64,000 nt of DNA from Flavipsychrobacter sp. (GTDB lineage: Bacteria > Bacteroidota > Bacteroidia > Chitinophagales > Chitinophagaceae): contig JANINW010000006.1 in assembly GCA_024508935.1 (NCBI GenBank), positions 27,873 through 91,872 of the forward strand, in the 5' to 3' direction. A program made the translations under genes and the position numbers. Positions 16,914 through 26,633 of the stretch are shown here, one piece after another (position 1 is the stretch's first letter; each line of letters starts with the position of its first letter). The notes under the pieces are model-generated. The model was given only the letters and a program-made list of their open reading frames with translations, was not told where the DNA came from and searched no databases.

Positions 16914-17756
16914 TTAACGCTCTACTTCCATTTTATAGGCTTTTATACCGCGGTATATAGCCATAGCCACATCCATCTGTCCTTTATCGGAGTTCAGGTA
17001 AGTCTCTTCATTCGGATTATTAATAAACCCGATTTCTACAAGTACACCCGGCATGGCGCTGCCAGCCAGTACTTCCAGGCCTTTTTGCTTCACACCTTTA
17101 TCATCACGGCCCTGGTTGGCAAACTCCTGTTGTATTTTTGTTCCCAGTGATACGCTGCGGCTAAGAAATGCCTGTGAATACTGGGCTATAATAATAGCCG
17201 TTTCCGGGTCATTCTCGTTCAGCATACCCGGTTCTTCGGTAACTGCTTCGCTATATTCACCTATTGCATTTTCTTTTTGCGAATTGCGGTGCAGCCCTAG
17301 CACATAGGTTTCCGTGCCAGTGGCCGTATAGTTTTCATGATGCCTTACCACCCTGTATACGGGTTGCTTCATGCGCTTTTTGCCCTTCTTCACCATCCTG
17401 TAGCCGGTCAGCTGGCGCTCTATCCTGTCGGCAGTAGAGTTTACGTGCACAGAAATAAACACATCTGCATTGGCCTTATTGGCTATTTCATGCCGCTCAG
17501 CCAGTTGGGGATAGTCGTCGGTTGTACGGGTATAGATTACCTGTACGCCCTTCATACTATCATTAATGATCTTCCCTAAACGCATTACCACATCCAGTGT
17601 CAGGTTCTTTTCCATAGAAAATTGCCCCCTGGCACCTATATCATGGCCCCCGTGGCCTGCATCCAGCACAATTTTTGTGATCTTTTTACCGTTAGCGGTT
17701 ACTATATTAGGTAGGGATATAAGAATCGTAAAAACCAATAACAGCCTTATATACAT
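16914..17756 (-). CDS. N-acetylmuramoyl-L-alanine amidase (Amidase_3)
   Basis: A zinc-dependent cell-wall amidase of 280 residues that cleaves the bond between MurNAc and the stem peptide in the periplasm. ATG at 17756 begins a signal peptide ending near TANG; the frame opens 14 codons earlier. Zinc ligands are His35 in LDAGHGGHD, Glu49 in SMEKNLTLD and His104 in SVHVNS. The catalytic Glu241 is in VEIGFINN. A Lys/Arg-rich insertion between about 115 and 145 lies in the regulatory-helix region. It is divergent from lptD with 80 bp between starts. Confidence 0.92.
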   Translation of the reverse strand: MYIRLLLVFTILISLPNIVTANGKKITKIVLDAGHGGHDIGARGQFSMEKNLTLDVVMRLGKIINDSMKGVQVIYTRTTDDYPQLAERHEIANKANADVFISVHVNSTADRIERQLTGYRMVKKGKKRMKQPVYRVVRHHENYTATGTETYVLGLHRNSQKENAIGEYSEAVTEEPGMLNENDPETAIIIAQYSQAFLSRSVSLGTKIQQEFANQGRDDKGVKQKGLEVLAGSAMPGVLVEIGFINNPNEETYLNSDKGQMDVAMAIYRGIKAYKMEVER

Positions 17757-17819
17757 ATGTTTATTTGACTTGCAATGAGTAAAAACAGACAAATTCATGA
17801 ACGTAAGATACCATTTAAC

Positions 17820-17827
17820 TATTTTTG
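17820..17827 (+). promoter_or_regulatory. Promoter -7 element ahead of lptD
   Basis: TATTTTTG matches TAnnTTTG and lies 10 bases before the chosen lptD ATG. No TTTG is visible at the usual -33 distance. Confidence 0.3.
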
Positions 17828-17836
17828 CACACGTTG

Positions 17837-20566
17837 ATGAACCCGAGCGGTAAAATTATTTCAAAAATTCAATCATTTCACTGCCTTTTTATACTTATGG
17901 CAGTGATTTTCATATTTATAACATTTACTAAAGGATTAGCCCAGGAAAATAAAAAAACCTTTGGTGGCCTTAAATCCATAAAAAATGCAGCAGATTCTGT
18001 GCATACCGACACCCTGACTGCAGACTCCGTTGCCCTATATGCTGACTCACTGGCACTGAGAGATACTGTACGTAGAGACACGATTGCGGAAAAACGCATG
18101 GAGGATTCATTGGGCATCCGCATTTCGAAAAATACCTTACCTTCTATTGTCACTGCAGAAGCTGCCGATTCTGCGGTGATAGACATGCATAATAACCGCT
18201 TCTACCTGTATGGCAAAGCCAAGGTGAACTATGAAGATATGCAATTGAACGCAGGCATTGTAAGCTATAGCCAGGCAGAAAACATTGTTACCGCAGCACC
18301 ATCGCAGGACAGTGTGGAAGCAGCACAGGGACGCCCGTCATTTGCCCAGGGTCAGGAAAAGTTCACTTACGATTCCCTGCAATACAATTTTAAAAGCAAA
18401 CGCGCTATAGTACGCAATACCCGTTCGCAGTATGGCGAGGGGTTTGTGTATAGTGAACAGGTGAAACGAAATCCTGACCAATCGATATATGGCCTGCACA
18501 ATGTATATACTACTTGTGCTTTAGACACACCGCATTTTGGTATCACTGCACGCAAAATAAAAGTGATACCGGGACGCGTTGTTGCTTCAGGTCCTGCCAA
18601 TATTGCTATACAAAATGTCCCTACTCCACTCTTTCTCCCATTCGGGCTATTCCCTATTACCCAGGGACACCGTTCAGGTTTCATACTGCCTACTTATACT
18701 ATAGAAGAAGTAAGGGGCCTCGGCCTGCTGAACGGCGGCTATTATTTATATCTGAATGATTATGTAGACCTCGCTGTACAAAGCAATATATATTCTAAAG
18801 GAAGCTGGAGTGCAGGCTTCCTTTCCAATTATGTAAACAAATACCATTATAGCGGCACGTTGAATTTCAACTACGCTTACAACAAAACAGGTGAATCTTA
18901 CGACCCCAATGGTTCGATACAAAAAGATTTCAGGGTACAGTGGACACACCGCTCTGATCCAAAATCGCGGCCGGGTGTAAGCTTTAATGCTGCAGTAGAG
19001 GCAGGTACTTCTACCTACAACGCGTTCAATACTTATAGCGTAAACCAGATACTGCAAAACCAGTACACCTCTAATATTGCCTATACCAAGGCATGGCAGA
19101 ACAAACCCTATTCCCTGACTATAGCAGCCCGCCATAGCCAAAACACACAAACCCGCAGGGTGGATGTGACCTTACCCGAGATTAGTTTTTTCCTGGCGCA
19201 GTTCAACCCCTTCCAGCGTAAAAACAGCGTAGGCACACATTGGTACGATAAGATCACCATGTCTTATACCTTCAATGCAGTTAACCAGACTTCATTTTAT
19301 GACAGCCTGTTCAGTTTCGACAAACTGGCCCTGACTGATTTCAATAATGGTATGGTGCACACCATTCCCATATCGGCTACTTATAATGTACTGAGGCACC
19401 TAAACATGAGCTTCAACGTCAACTACAAAGAATACTGGCTGACGCGTAGGATGTACAAGTTTTACGACTACCAGCAGGACAGGCTGGACACTAATATATA
19501 TCATGGCTTTTTTGCTGCCAGGGATTTCAATGCGGGCATCAATTTCAATACCCGCATTTATGGCATGAAGATGTTTAAGCATGGTAAAATAGCCGGTATC
19601 AGGCACGTACTCATACCCAGTGCCGGACTAAACTATACACCAGACTATGCAGCCTATCCATTTAACTATGGCTACCAGACCCGCCTCGACAGGAATGGCG
19701 CTTTGCAATACCAATCTGTTTATGAAGGCAACGTACCTTCTATTCCATCTACACAGTTCGGCAAATTCAGCAGCCTGGTGAATTTTGGCATTGATAACCA
19801 GCTGCAGGTAAAAGTGCGTACAGAGAATGATACCACAGGTTTCAAAAATATACGTCTTATAGATAATTTCAGGATAGGAAGTGCCTATAACCTTGCTGCA
19901 GATTCTTTCAACTGGAGCCCTATATCTATGAGCTTTGCCACACTGTTATTCAATGTAATAAACATGACGGCAGGTGCCAACTTCGACCCCTATGCTTTTG
20001 ACTACGAAAAAGGCATCCGACTGAAACAAACGATGTGGGATGCAGGCAAAGGGCTGGCCAGGTTTGTAAATGCTTCGGCAAGTGTGGGTGGTTCATTTCA
20101 TGCCAAGTCCAAAACAGCACCAACCGATAAAGCCGCCGGGAAAACAGATGAGTTCAAGCGTACCATGCAGTTTGGCCGCTATAACGATTATGTAGATTTC
20201 AATGTACCCTGGAACCTGAATATAGATTACCGGATACAAGTAAATAAATCGCAAATACTGAAAGCACCTGAATTACCGGGTAAAAAAGACACAATCACTA
20301 TAGACCACTCTGCCACATTCGGGGGCGATTGTAACCTGACACCCCGCTGGAAGCTGGCTATACGCAGCGGTTACAATTTTACACAGAAACAACTGACCCT
20401 TACTTCTATAGATATATACCGCGACCTGCATTGCTGGGAAATGCGTTTGAGCACTATCCCATTTGGGTTCAATAAAAACTTCAGTTTCACTATAAATGTA
20501 AAAGCTTCTGTGCTGCAGGATTTGAGATTGATACGCAGGAGAGATTACCGGGATGCTGTCAACTAA
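17837..20566 (+). CDS. lptD: LPS-assembly outer-membrane protein LptD, Bacteroidota type
   Basis: A 909-residue outer-membrane protein that inserts lipopolysaccharide into the outer leaflet. After a signal peptide (ending near KGLAQEN) and a spacer rich in Asp, Ser and Thr, residues about 110-240 form an OstA-like beta domain (VIDMHNNRFYLYGKAKVNYE). The rest is a large barrel with alternating aromatic strands, such as SGFILPTYTIEEVRGLGLLNGGYY, seen in shorter form throughout. The frame opens at a TTG at 17825; the ATG at 17837 is preferred. The end overlaps the convergent gene by 4 bp. The symbol is from family resemblance. Confidence 0.82.
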   Translation: MNPSGKIISKIQSFHCLFILMAVIFIFITFTKGLAQENKKTFGGLKSIKNAADSVHTDTLTADSVALYADSLALRDTVRRDTIAEKRMEDSLGIRISKNTLPSIVTAEAADSAVIDMHNNRFYLYGKAKVNYEDMQLNAGIVSYSQAENIVTAAPSQDSVEAAQGRPSFAQGQEKFTYDSLQYNFKSKRAIVRNTRSQYGEGFVYSEQVKRNPDQSIYGLHNVYTTCALDTPHFGITARKIKVIPGRVVASGPANIAIQNVPTPLFLPFGLFPITQGHRSGFILPTYTIEEVRGLGLLNGGYYLYLNDYVDLAVQSNIYSKGSWSAGFLSNYVNKYHYSGTLNFNYAYNKTGESYDPNGSIQKDFRVQWTHRSDPKSRPGVSFNAAVEAGTSTYNAFNTYSVNQILQNQYTSNIAYTKAWQNKPYSLTIAARHSQNTQTRRVDVTLPEISFFLAQFNPFQRKNSVGTHWYDKITMSYTFNAVNQTSFYDSLFSFDKLALTDFNNGMVHTIPISATYNVLRHLNMSFNVNYKEYWLTRRMYKFYDYQQDRLDTNIYHGFFAARDFNAGINFNTRIYGMKMFKHGKIAGIRHVLIPSAGLNYTPDYAAYPFNYGYQTRLDRNGALQYQSVYEGNVPSIPSTQFGKFSSLVNFGIDNQLQVKVRTENDTTGFKNIRLIDNFRIGSAYNLAADSFNWSPISMSFATLLFNVINMTAGANFDPYAFDYEKGIRLKQTMWDAGKGLARFVNASASVGGSFHAKSKTAPTDKAAGKTDEFKRTMQFGRYNDYVDFNVPWNLNIDYRIQVNKSQILKAPELPGKKDTITIDHSATFGGDCNLTPRWKLAIRSGYNFTQKQLTLTSIDIYRDLHCWEMRLSTIPFGFNKNFSFTINVKASVLQDLRLIRRRDYRDAVN

Positions 20567-21654
20567 GGCAATTCATTTAGTGCTGCTAATTTTTCATTTA
20601 CTTTTTTCAGCCATATCTGCATACCATTATTATTCCAGTGCGTATCGCCCGGCCTGAATATTTTTTGCTTTGCAGTGGTAAACTCTTTATACACGCTTAT
20701 TGTTTTCATTTCAAGCCTGGGATCATTTTCTATCAATGGCAGCAAATGATTGTATCTATCTCCCGGCTGTAAGATACTTACGGGACTAGGTATCATAGAA
20801 AGGTACACATCATAAAAGCCCTCGGCTTTATAGTGTCGGTACAGCGCATTCAGATTAAAAATAATTTTCGATATCTCGGCCGTATCAATTTTTGCGTAAG
20901 AACTTTCGGAGTGGTGTTTCAAAACAGTTTCTTTTAAAAAAAGCTGCTGCCCGTTATCAGATATTACTACACTGCCCGATGCCCGCGAAAACATATAATA
21001 AGTAAATGCGCCTTTCGCCTCGCGTATGGGGTTGATAAAATTGTAATTGAATAAATTGAATTCGAGATTCTGGTTGATATAAGGATTAAACAAAGCCTCT
21101 AAACTTCGTGGCATGAATGGCAGGGCCGCATAGTGAGCTCGTTTTTTTATAGGACTTAAAAAGTTTAGTGCTGTCTTTGGCGGTTCCTCCCTATGCACAT
21201 TGTGCATAAGGCTCGTATCATTGAATATAGATCGTATGTACCTTTCGGTGGTCTCTATCAGCAGTACATTTTTTTTAGTTGAGTCGAGCGTATACGGAAG
21301 CGGATTTTGTGCCCGCCACGAAAATTTATACTTATCTACAGCCGCAAAAGCCGAATCGGGCACCAGGAATATATAACTATCACCCGAGGCATACAGGTCT
21401 ATGCCTTTTTTACCTTGGTATGCAGCCTTCTTGAAAACATAAATGCGGGGGCTGCAAAACTTCTTCACCTGGTCCAGGTAACTCATATAAACAAGATCAC
21501 CGTTATCGCCCCGCATAGCCCCCCACCATGTGCCTATTTCGTTGCGGTCAGACAACCAGTTCATAGCCTTATGCGATGTGGAAATAGCCATAACGGCCAG
21601 CCCGGCTACAATGCCTGTATATGCTAATATGCGCTTTACCACCACAGTATGCAA
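20563..21654 (-). CDS. SGNH/AlgX-like O-acetylation protein
   Basis: A 363-residue protein with one N-terminal hydrophobic segment (residues about 9-27) acting as signal anchor. SGNH block I is seen as ASGDSYIF (Asp92, Ser93). The C-terminal signature GDTHWNNNG (Asp337, His339) is the DTHWN motif of AlgJ/AlgX-type acetyltransferases. Such proteins transfer acetyl groups onto exopolysaccharides in the periplasm, usually together with a membrane-bound O-acyltransferase. No such partner is nearby. Function as an acetyltransferase is inferred from these motifs only. Confidence 0.7.
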   Translation of the reverse strand: MHTVVVKRILAYTGIVAGLAVMAISTSHKAMNWLSDRNEIGTWWGAMRGDNGDLVYMSYLDQVKKFCSPRIYVFKKAAYQGKKGIDLYASGDSYIFLVPDSAFAAVDKYKFSWRAQNPLPYTLDSTKKNVLLIETTERYIRSIFNDTSLMHNVHREEPPKTALNFLSPIKKRAHYAALPFMPRSLEALFNPYINQNLEFNLFNYNFINPIREAKGAFTYYMFSRASGSVVISDNGQQLFLKETVLKHHSESSYAKIDTAEISKIIFNLNALYRHYKAEGFYDVYLSMIPSPVSILQPGDRYNHLLPLIENDPRLEMKTISVYKEFTTAKQKIFRPGDTHWNNNGMQIWLKKVNEKLAALNELP

Positions 21655-21765
21655 ATATTGAAGAAATAACGCAAAAATCAGAAAGACTTCCCGGCACGGG
21701 AACTATATTTAGCTTTCAATGATATGATGTGGAAAGGCAGATTAGACTTTTGAGCGTCATTTAAT

Positions 21766-21773
21766 TACTTTTG
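21766..21773 (+). promoter_or_regulatory. Promoter -7 element ahead of the E2 gene
   Basis: TACTTTTG matches TAnnTTTG and lies 39 bases before the E2 start. An upstream TTTTG is only 13 bases away, too close for a canonical -33 element. Confidence 0.4.
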
Positions 21774-21812
21774 TACCGTTTTCTAATAATAAATAATAAC
21801 TAAACGCTATTT

Positions 21813-23171
21813 ATGGCTATTGTTGATTTGGTAATGCCCAAGATGGGTGAAAGTATCATGGAAGCTACGGTGCTGAAATGGCATAAGCAAGCCGGAGATA
21901 CGGTTAAGATGGATGAAACTATACTGGAGATAGCTACTGATAAAGTAGACAGTGAAGTTCCGTCTACTGCTGCAGGCACCATTACCGAAATTCTGTTTAA
22001 AGAAAATGATGTGGTACCGGTGGGTACCGTGATAGCCCGTATAGATAGTGCGGGCGGTGCTGCCGTTCAAGCCGCACCTGCCGCTGCGCCTGTAGCGGCG
22101 CCACAGCCCGCACCTGCACCGCAACCTGTGGCCGCTGCCATACCACAGCAGGCACCTGCCGCTGCACCTGCCATAGCAGCTTCAGGCGATGGAAATCGTT
22201 TTTATTCTCCGCTGGTACTAAATATTGCCTCGAAAGAAGGCATTGGCATGGCCGAACTGGAACGTATTGCCGGTACAGGCAATGAAGGCCGCGTTACCAA
22301 AAAAGATATACTTAACTATGTTGCTACCCGAGGTAACGGTGCTGCAGCCCCGGCGGCTGTGCAGGTCGCTGCACCTGCTCCGCAACCTGCTCCTGCCCAG
22401 CAGGTAGCACCTGTTGCTGCTGCACCGGCTAGCGCTCCCGCAGTTTCGGGCAACTATGGCGGCAATGTAGAAATCATTGAAATGGACCGTATGCGTAAGC
22501 TGATAGCCGACCATATGGTGCGCAGTAAAGCTACGTCTCCGCACGTTACCAGCTTTACAGAATGCGACGTGACCAATATTGTAAAATGGCGCGACAGGGC
22601 TAAGAAAGAATTTGAAAAGAAATATGGTGAGAAGATAACTTTCACACCAATATTTATTGAAGCGATCGTAAATTGTATCCGCAAATTCCCAATGATAAAC
22701 AGTAGCCTGGATGGCGACAAGATCATCGTGAAAAAAGATATCAATATAGGCATGGCTACCGCATTACCAAGTGGTAACCTGATCGTACCGGTTATAAAAA
22801 ATGCTGATACCAAGAACTTGTTGGGCCTGAGCCGCGATGTAAACGGCCTGGCGAATGCAGCGCGCAACAACAAGCTGAAAGCAGACGATACACAAGGCGG
22901 CACCTTTACACTGACCAACGTAGGCACGTTCGGCAGCCTGATGGGCACGCCTATCATCAACCAGCCGCAGGTAGCTATACTGGCAGTAGGCAGCATTAAA
23001 AAGCGTCCTATGGTATTGGAAACGGAAGAAGGTGATGTAATTGCCATCCGCCACATGATGTACTTGTCCTTGAGCTACGACCATCGTATTGTTGATGGTT
23101 CACTGGGCGCCAGCTTCCTCACCGCAGTAGCCAATGAACTGGAAGCATTTGACCCGAACAGGGAGATATAA
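21813..23171 (+). CDS. Dihydrolipoyl acyltransferase (E2) of a 2-oxoacid dehydrogenase complex
   Basis: This is the core subunit that passes the acyl group from lipoate to CoA. A lipoyl domain (residues 1-77) has Lys44 in IATDKVDSE as the lipoylation site. Ala/Pro-rich linkers cover about 80-125 and 173-215. A peripheral-subunit-binding domain lies at about 128-170 (FYSPLVLNIASKEGIG). The catalytic domain carries the HxxxD motif in YDHRIVDG (His424, Asp428). With 452 residues it fits pyruvate or branched-chain E2 proteins; the sequence does not settle which. E1 and E3 genes are not in the window. LipA at 10 kb would act on it. Confidence 0.92.
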   Translation: MAIVDLVMPKMGESIMEATVLKWHKQAGDTVKMDETILEIATDKVDSEVPSTAAGTITEILFKENDVVPVGTVIARIDSAGGAAVQAAPAAAPVAAPQPAPAPQPVAAAIPQQAPAAAPAIAASGDGNRFYSPLVLNIASKEGIGMAELERIAGTGNEGRVTKKDILNYVATRGNGAAAPAAVQVAAPAPQPAPAQQVAPVAAAPASAPAVSGNYGGNVEIIEMDRMRKLIADHMVRSKATSPHVTSFTECDVTNIVKWRDRAKKEFEKKYGEKITFTPIFIEAIVNCIRKFPMINSSLDGDKIIVKKDINIGMATALPSGNLIVPVIKNADTKNLLGLSRDVNGLANAARNNKLKADDTQGGTFTLTNVGTFGSLMGTPIINQPQVAILAVGSIKKRPMVLETEEGDVIAIRHMMYLSLSYDHRIVDGSLGASFLTAVANELEAFDPNREI

Positions 23172-23185
23172 GTAACAGATTTATT

Positions 23186-23229
23186 CCATAAAGAAAAAGG
23201 CTGCCAGAAGGCAGCCTTTTTCTTTATGG
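23186..23229. terminator. 20-bp perfect bidirectional terminator
   Basis: Arms of 20 bases pair perfectly around an AGAA loop, with GC-rich cores (GGCTGCC/GGCAGCC) and A/T-rich outer parts. It separates the E2 gene (plus) from the GH16 gene (minus) and would stop transcription from both sides. Confidence 0.85.
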
Positions 23230-23239
23230 AAAGTTTTTT

Positions 23240-24775
23240 TTACTTGATCACAGACAGTTTTTCAACATACTTAACTTTTGAATTTGAAATCAGCAATGTA
23301 TAGTTACCAGGAGGAAGAATATTGCTAAGTAACATTTCATTTCTTTGATTACCTTTTATTTCTTGTTCCGCTATTACCATTCCAACACTATTTACAACCT
23401 GCATATTATAGGCCCCGTTTTCGTCGAGATAAACAATAAAATCTCCCTTATTAGGATTAGGGTATAATTTAATTTTTGCATGATCTACAGTTAATGCATT
23501 GCTGGCATTAGCAGAAGCAATAGCTACGGAAGTACTAGCTTCTTTAGAGGGCTTATGTGCGCCGCATTGTTTTGCTTCGAAAATAAACGCCCCCCATTTA
23601 TTATCACTGCTTGTGCCATTGTTAGGATCTGGATCATAATATTCTGGCTCATACTTATAATTGGGTAATATCTCTATTTTATTGGCTTCGTACTTTGCGG
23701 CACCCCATTCATGCGGGCAATAATTATCCCATCCGTAGTTTATATTGTTTGTCCCAACTGCAATTGAGTTGGCGTTTAAATAAGGAAATTGGAACAAGTG
23801 TGAATTAGGCATGACAATGTTGTCCGTACAGTCATCCCTTTTCCACACTTTAACGTAATCAATCTGCATATATCCCGGCAACCCAGAAGGTGAACCAGAA
23901 CTCGATTCTAAACTAAATATCAGTGTAGCATTAGCATTGGAACCTAAGTACTCAGGTCGAACTATATAATTTCCAGCAACTGTTGAACAAGGTTGATAAG
24001 GAGCTGGCGGTAACGTTATGTTTGTTAAACTTAAACGCGGTTCATAGAATGTACGACTAGCGCCAACGCCTTCTATATAATATTTAATTAAATTCCTATC
24101 CCATTCAACTGTGTATTTCATCCATTCGTTTGAAAAATCCGTATGAACAGGAGATCCGGGATAATTTAAACCAGATAAATGCTGCGAATGACCTTGCTGG
24201 ATACCGGGCACGTCATGATGTATAGTCATCATAACATCATCTGTGTTAGGCCCCCATGATTCTGCAAAATCTATTTCGCCACTACTCCCTCCCCAAAGCC
24301 ACAATGTACTCCAGGCATCAGGCTTTCCACATATTTTAACCATAGCTTCGAATTTACCGCTACTAAATCTCATATAATCATCTCTTAATTTTAAAATACC
24401 AGCGGTGTAATCTTTCGTTTCATTACCATGCTCAGGACAATTCCAGATTGTATTAGGTTCTTGTTTTAGTGCTAGTGAGCATATACCATTAGCCACAGTC
24501 ACATTATTATCCCAATAGAAAAACCATGGTTTAGATGGTTCATTTCTTGAGTCATGACAACATGCACCCGAACAATTCCAACATTCATCATGTGTCAACC
24601 ATTTGCTATTATCTATCGAATTTCCATTGAATTCTTCATCAAGAACCAATTGCCAATTTCCATGTTGACAAAGATCTATACCTGCAGGTAAAAATTCACC
24701 GGTTTGTCCTTTAGCCTTTAAAGAGGAAAGTATCAATAATGAAGGCATTAATAGTTTTAATACTATTTTTTTCAT
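23240..24775 (-). CDS. GH16-family glycoside hydrolase with T9SS sorting domain
   Basis: A 511-residue secreted enzyme. After a signal peptide (ending KAKGQ), residues about 35-320 form a GH16 beta-jelly-roll domain. The catalytic motif is GEIDFAE, with Glu167 as nucleophile, Asp169 and Glu172 as acid/base. GH16 enzymes cut beta-1,3/1,4-glucans or galactans. An undefined linker domain follows, and the last 80 residues are a T9SS type-A sorting domain (KLYPNPNKGDFIVYL, then LPPGNYTLLIS). Two Cys pairs near residues 65-73 are unusual. The upstream fibre-like gene is 27 bp away. The exact glycan is unknown. Confidence 0.9.
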   Translation of the reverse strand: MKKIVLKLLMPSLLILSSLKAKGQTGEFLPAGIDLCQHGNWQLVLDEEFNGNSIDNSKWLTHDECWNCSGACCHDSRNEPSKPWFFYWDNNVTVANGICSLALKQEPNTIWNCPEHGNETKDYTAGILKLRDDYMRFSSGKFEAMVKICGKPDAWSTLWLWGGSSGEIDFAESWGPNTDDVMMTIHHDVPGIQQGHSQHLSGLNYPGSPVHTDFSNEWMKYTVEWDRNLIKYYIEGVGASRTFYEPRLSLTNITLPPAPYQPCSTVAGNYIVRPEYLGSNANATLIFSLESSSGSPSGLPGYMQIDYVKVWKRDDCTDNIVMPNSHLFQFPYLNANSIAVGTNNINYGWDNYCPHEWGAAKYEANKIEILPNYKYEPEYYDPDPNNGTSSDNKWGAFIFEAKQCGAHKPSKEASTSVAIASANASNALTVDHAKIKLYPNPNKGDFIVYLDENGAYNMQVVNSVGMVIAEQEIKGNQRNEMLLSNILPPGNYTLLISNSKVKYVEKLSVIK

Positions 24776-24802
24776 AGTAGTTCATTTTTAGATTATTAAT
24801 AC

Positions 24803-25915
24803 CTATTTATTGGTCAACACTTCTTTCAGTTGCTCTATCTCCTTCTGTTGTTGTATTACATATAAAGTGAGTTCTTCTATTTTTTGCAAAAGCTTTGCAT
24901 CCATTTTAGCTAAGTCAAGACCATTCTCTACCACTTCTTTAGCAGAAGGCACATCGGGTAAATGTTGGTTATCACTAATAAATATTTCTAATTCATGTAA
25001 TGATTTTAATTTATAAGAATTTGCAAATACATAATCAGACCAATCATTCGTATTTTTAACAGCCACTTTTATTTTCTCCGTAAGGATACCCTGTTCTACA
25101 AATAATTTAAATCCATCGGGAGATGAAGTAGGCGTGCTGGTAATATTAGCAATAAGCCATGAACCTATTACCACTTTACCATTTTTCAAAACGGTCATTG
25201 ATGGGGCCCATCCATTATCACGCTGTAGTATATCAAAAGCCCTGGCATTGCTAGCACCACCACCCGAAACAAAACGTATCATGCCTTCCGTACCTGTATT
25301 GCTGTTACCAGTAACTGTTATACCAGCGCCAGAGTTACCACCATCTTCAGCATAAAGACTTAGGGAACCTTGAGGTGCATGCCCGTATATAGCTCTTACT
25401 GCAGGAGTAACGCCTTCGTTATCAAATCCTATATTACCACCAACGGTTAAATGGTCATTAAAATGATAAGCATTAATACCTACACGGCCACTTTTCTTGA
25501 TTGTAAGGGACGGATTATAATAAGCGAAACTACCTGTAGGATTATTATACTGGAGAATGTCGAATGCTATGTCATCGTTTGGAATATTATTAGTCGGATG
25601 ATCCAGATAATTTGTGCCCGGTATAATGAAACGTACCATATCCGCCGGCGATCCTGCATGTCCCATCATATAAAGACCCGGGCCGGAAGTACCGCCTGAA
25701 AATGTGCCATCTGTGGCATGTATACCGAGTCCATAAGAATTATTACCTTTTATAGTAAAGCCTGAACCTGAAGAAGGCCTAAACTGCATGGTATTAATAT
25801 TAACATCAGAAATAAGCGTACTGGATGTACTGCCGGACCATTGTGCATATAGGCTGTTGACAGATAAAACAGAAAATGCAGCGCATGTCAACACCTTGGA
25901 TATATTCCTTTTCAT
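24803..25915 (-). CDS. Exported fibre-like surface protein with C-terminal coiled coil
   Basis: A 370-residue exported protein with a signal peptide ending near NSLYAQ. The middle is Gly/Ser/Asn-rich with short beta repeats, as in tail-fibre-like surface proteins. The C-terminal part has the Bacteroidota fibre ending: DYVFANSYKLKSLHELE, then NQHLPDVPSAKEV, then a coiled coil rich in Leu, Glu and Gln (residues about 335-368). I assign no enzyme function. It is co-oriented with and 27 bp upstream of the GH16 gene. Confidence 0.75.
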   Translation of the reverse strand: MKRNISKVLTCAAFSVLSVNSLYAQWSGSTSSTLISDVNINTMQFRPSSGSGFTIKGNNSYGLGIHATDGTFSGGTSGPGLYMMGHAGSPADMVRFIIPGTNYLDHPTNNIPNDDIAFDILQYNNPTGSFAYYNPSLTIKKSGRVGINAYHFNDHLTVGGNIGFDNEGVTPAVRAIYGHAPQGSLSLYAEDGGNSGAGITVTGNSNTGTEGMIRFVSGGGASNARAFDILQRDNGWAPSMTVLKNGKVVIGSWLIANITSTPTSSPDGFKLFVEQGILTEKIKVAVKNTNDWSDYVFANSYKLKSLHELEIFISDNQHLPDVPSAKEVVENGLDLAKMDAKLLQKIEELTLYVIQQQKEIEQLKEVLTNK

Positions 25916-26075
25916 AATTAGGTTATTGGTTTAAAATGTTAGTTATGCTGCTAAGCTAATTCTGTAAACGAGAGATTCTTAAAAAACTAAACGAACGGGC
26001 AGAAAAACTTAATGAACGGTAAAATCACAATTCACATTTTCCAGTAATGAAATTTTTTTGACATAATTTACAACC

Positions 26076-26633
26076 ATGATCACGCTCAACTTTACACCTT
26101 TCCCTGAACTGGAAACCGAAAGAATGATATTGCGCAAACCGTCTTATGATGATAAGATGGATTTCTTCGAGATGCGCTCCAACCCGGACACGATGCGCTT
26201 TATACCTCGCCCGGTGGCACAAGTACCCGATGATGTATTGCCCGTAATGGACATGGTATTAAATTCGCTGGAAACGAAGGAACGTATCAACTGGGCAATG
26301 ACCGACAAGACGAGTGGGAAAATGATCGGCATGATAGGGTATGTGCGCATATCGCCTGATAATGCACGTGCAGAAGTAGGTTACAGCTTACATCATGATT
26401 ACCGGCGCACCGGACTTATGTATGAGGCACTACAAGCTGTATTGGATTATGGTTTTAGAGAAATGAAATTGAACTCTATAGAAGCAGTCATCCATCCTGA
26501 CAATATAGCGTCCTGGAAACTTGTAGAAAAAGCAGGCTTCAGCCGGGATGCTTATTTTAAAGATTACAACTACCACAACAACAAATTTGTTGATGCGGTA
26601 GTGTATTCGCTTATAACGCCTTTAAAAGATTAA
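26076..26633 (+). CDS. GNAT family N-acetyltransferase
   Basis: A 185-residue cytosolic acetyltransferase of the RimJ/RimL type. It opens with the typical ELETERMILRKPSYDD segment. The acetyl-CoA region is around residues 80-130, with MIGMIGYVRISPDNARAEVGY and YRRTGLMYEALQAVLDYGF. The C-terminal VEKAGFSRDAYFKDY is a family hallmark. Relatives acetylate N-termini of ribosomal proteins or small amines; the substrate here is unknown. It ends with a 4-bp overlap with the small basic gene on the opposite strand. Confidence 0.9.
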   Translation: MITLNFTPFPELETERMILRKPSYDDKMDFFEMRSNPDTMRFIPRPVAQVPDDVLPVMDMVLNSLETKERINWAMTDKTSGKMIGMIGYVRISPDNARAEVGYSLHHDYRRTGLMYEALQAVLDYGFREMKLNSIEAVIHPDNIASWKLVEKAGFSRDAYFKDYNYHNNKFVDAVVYSLITPLKD

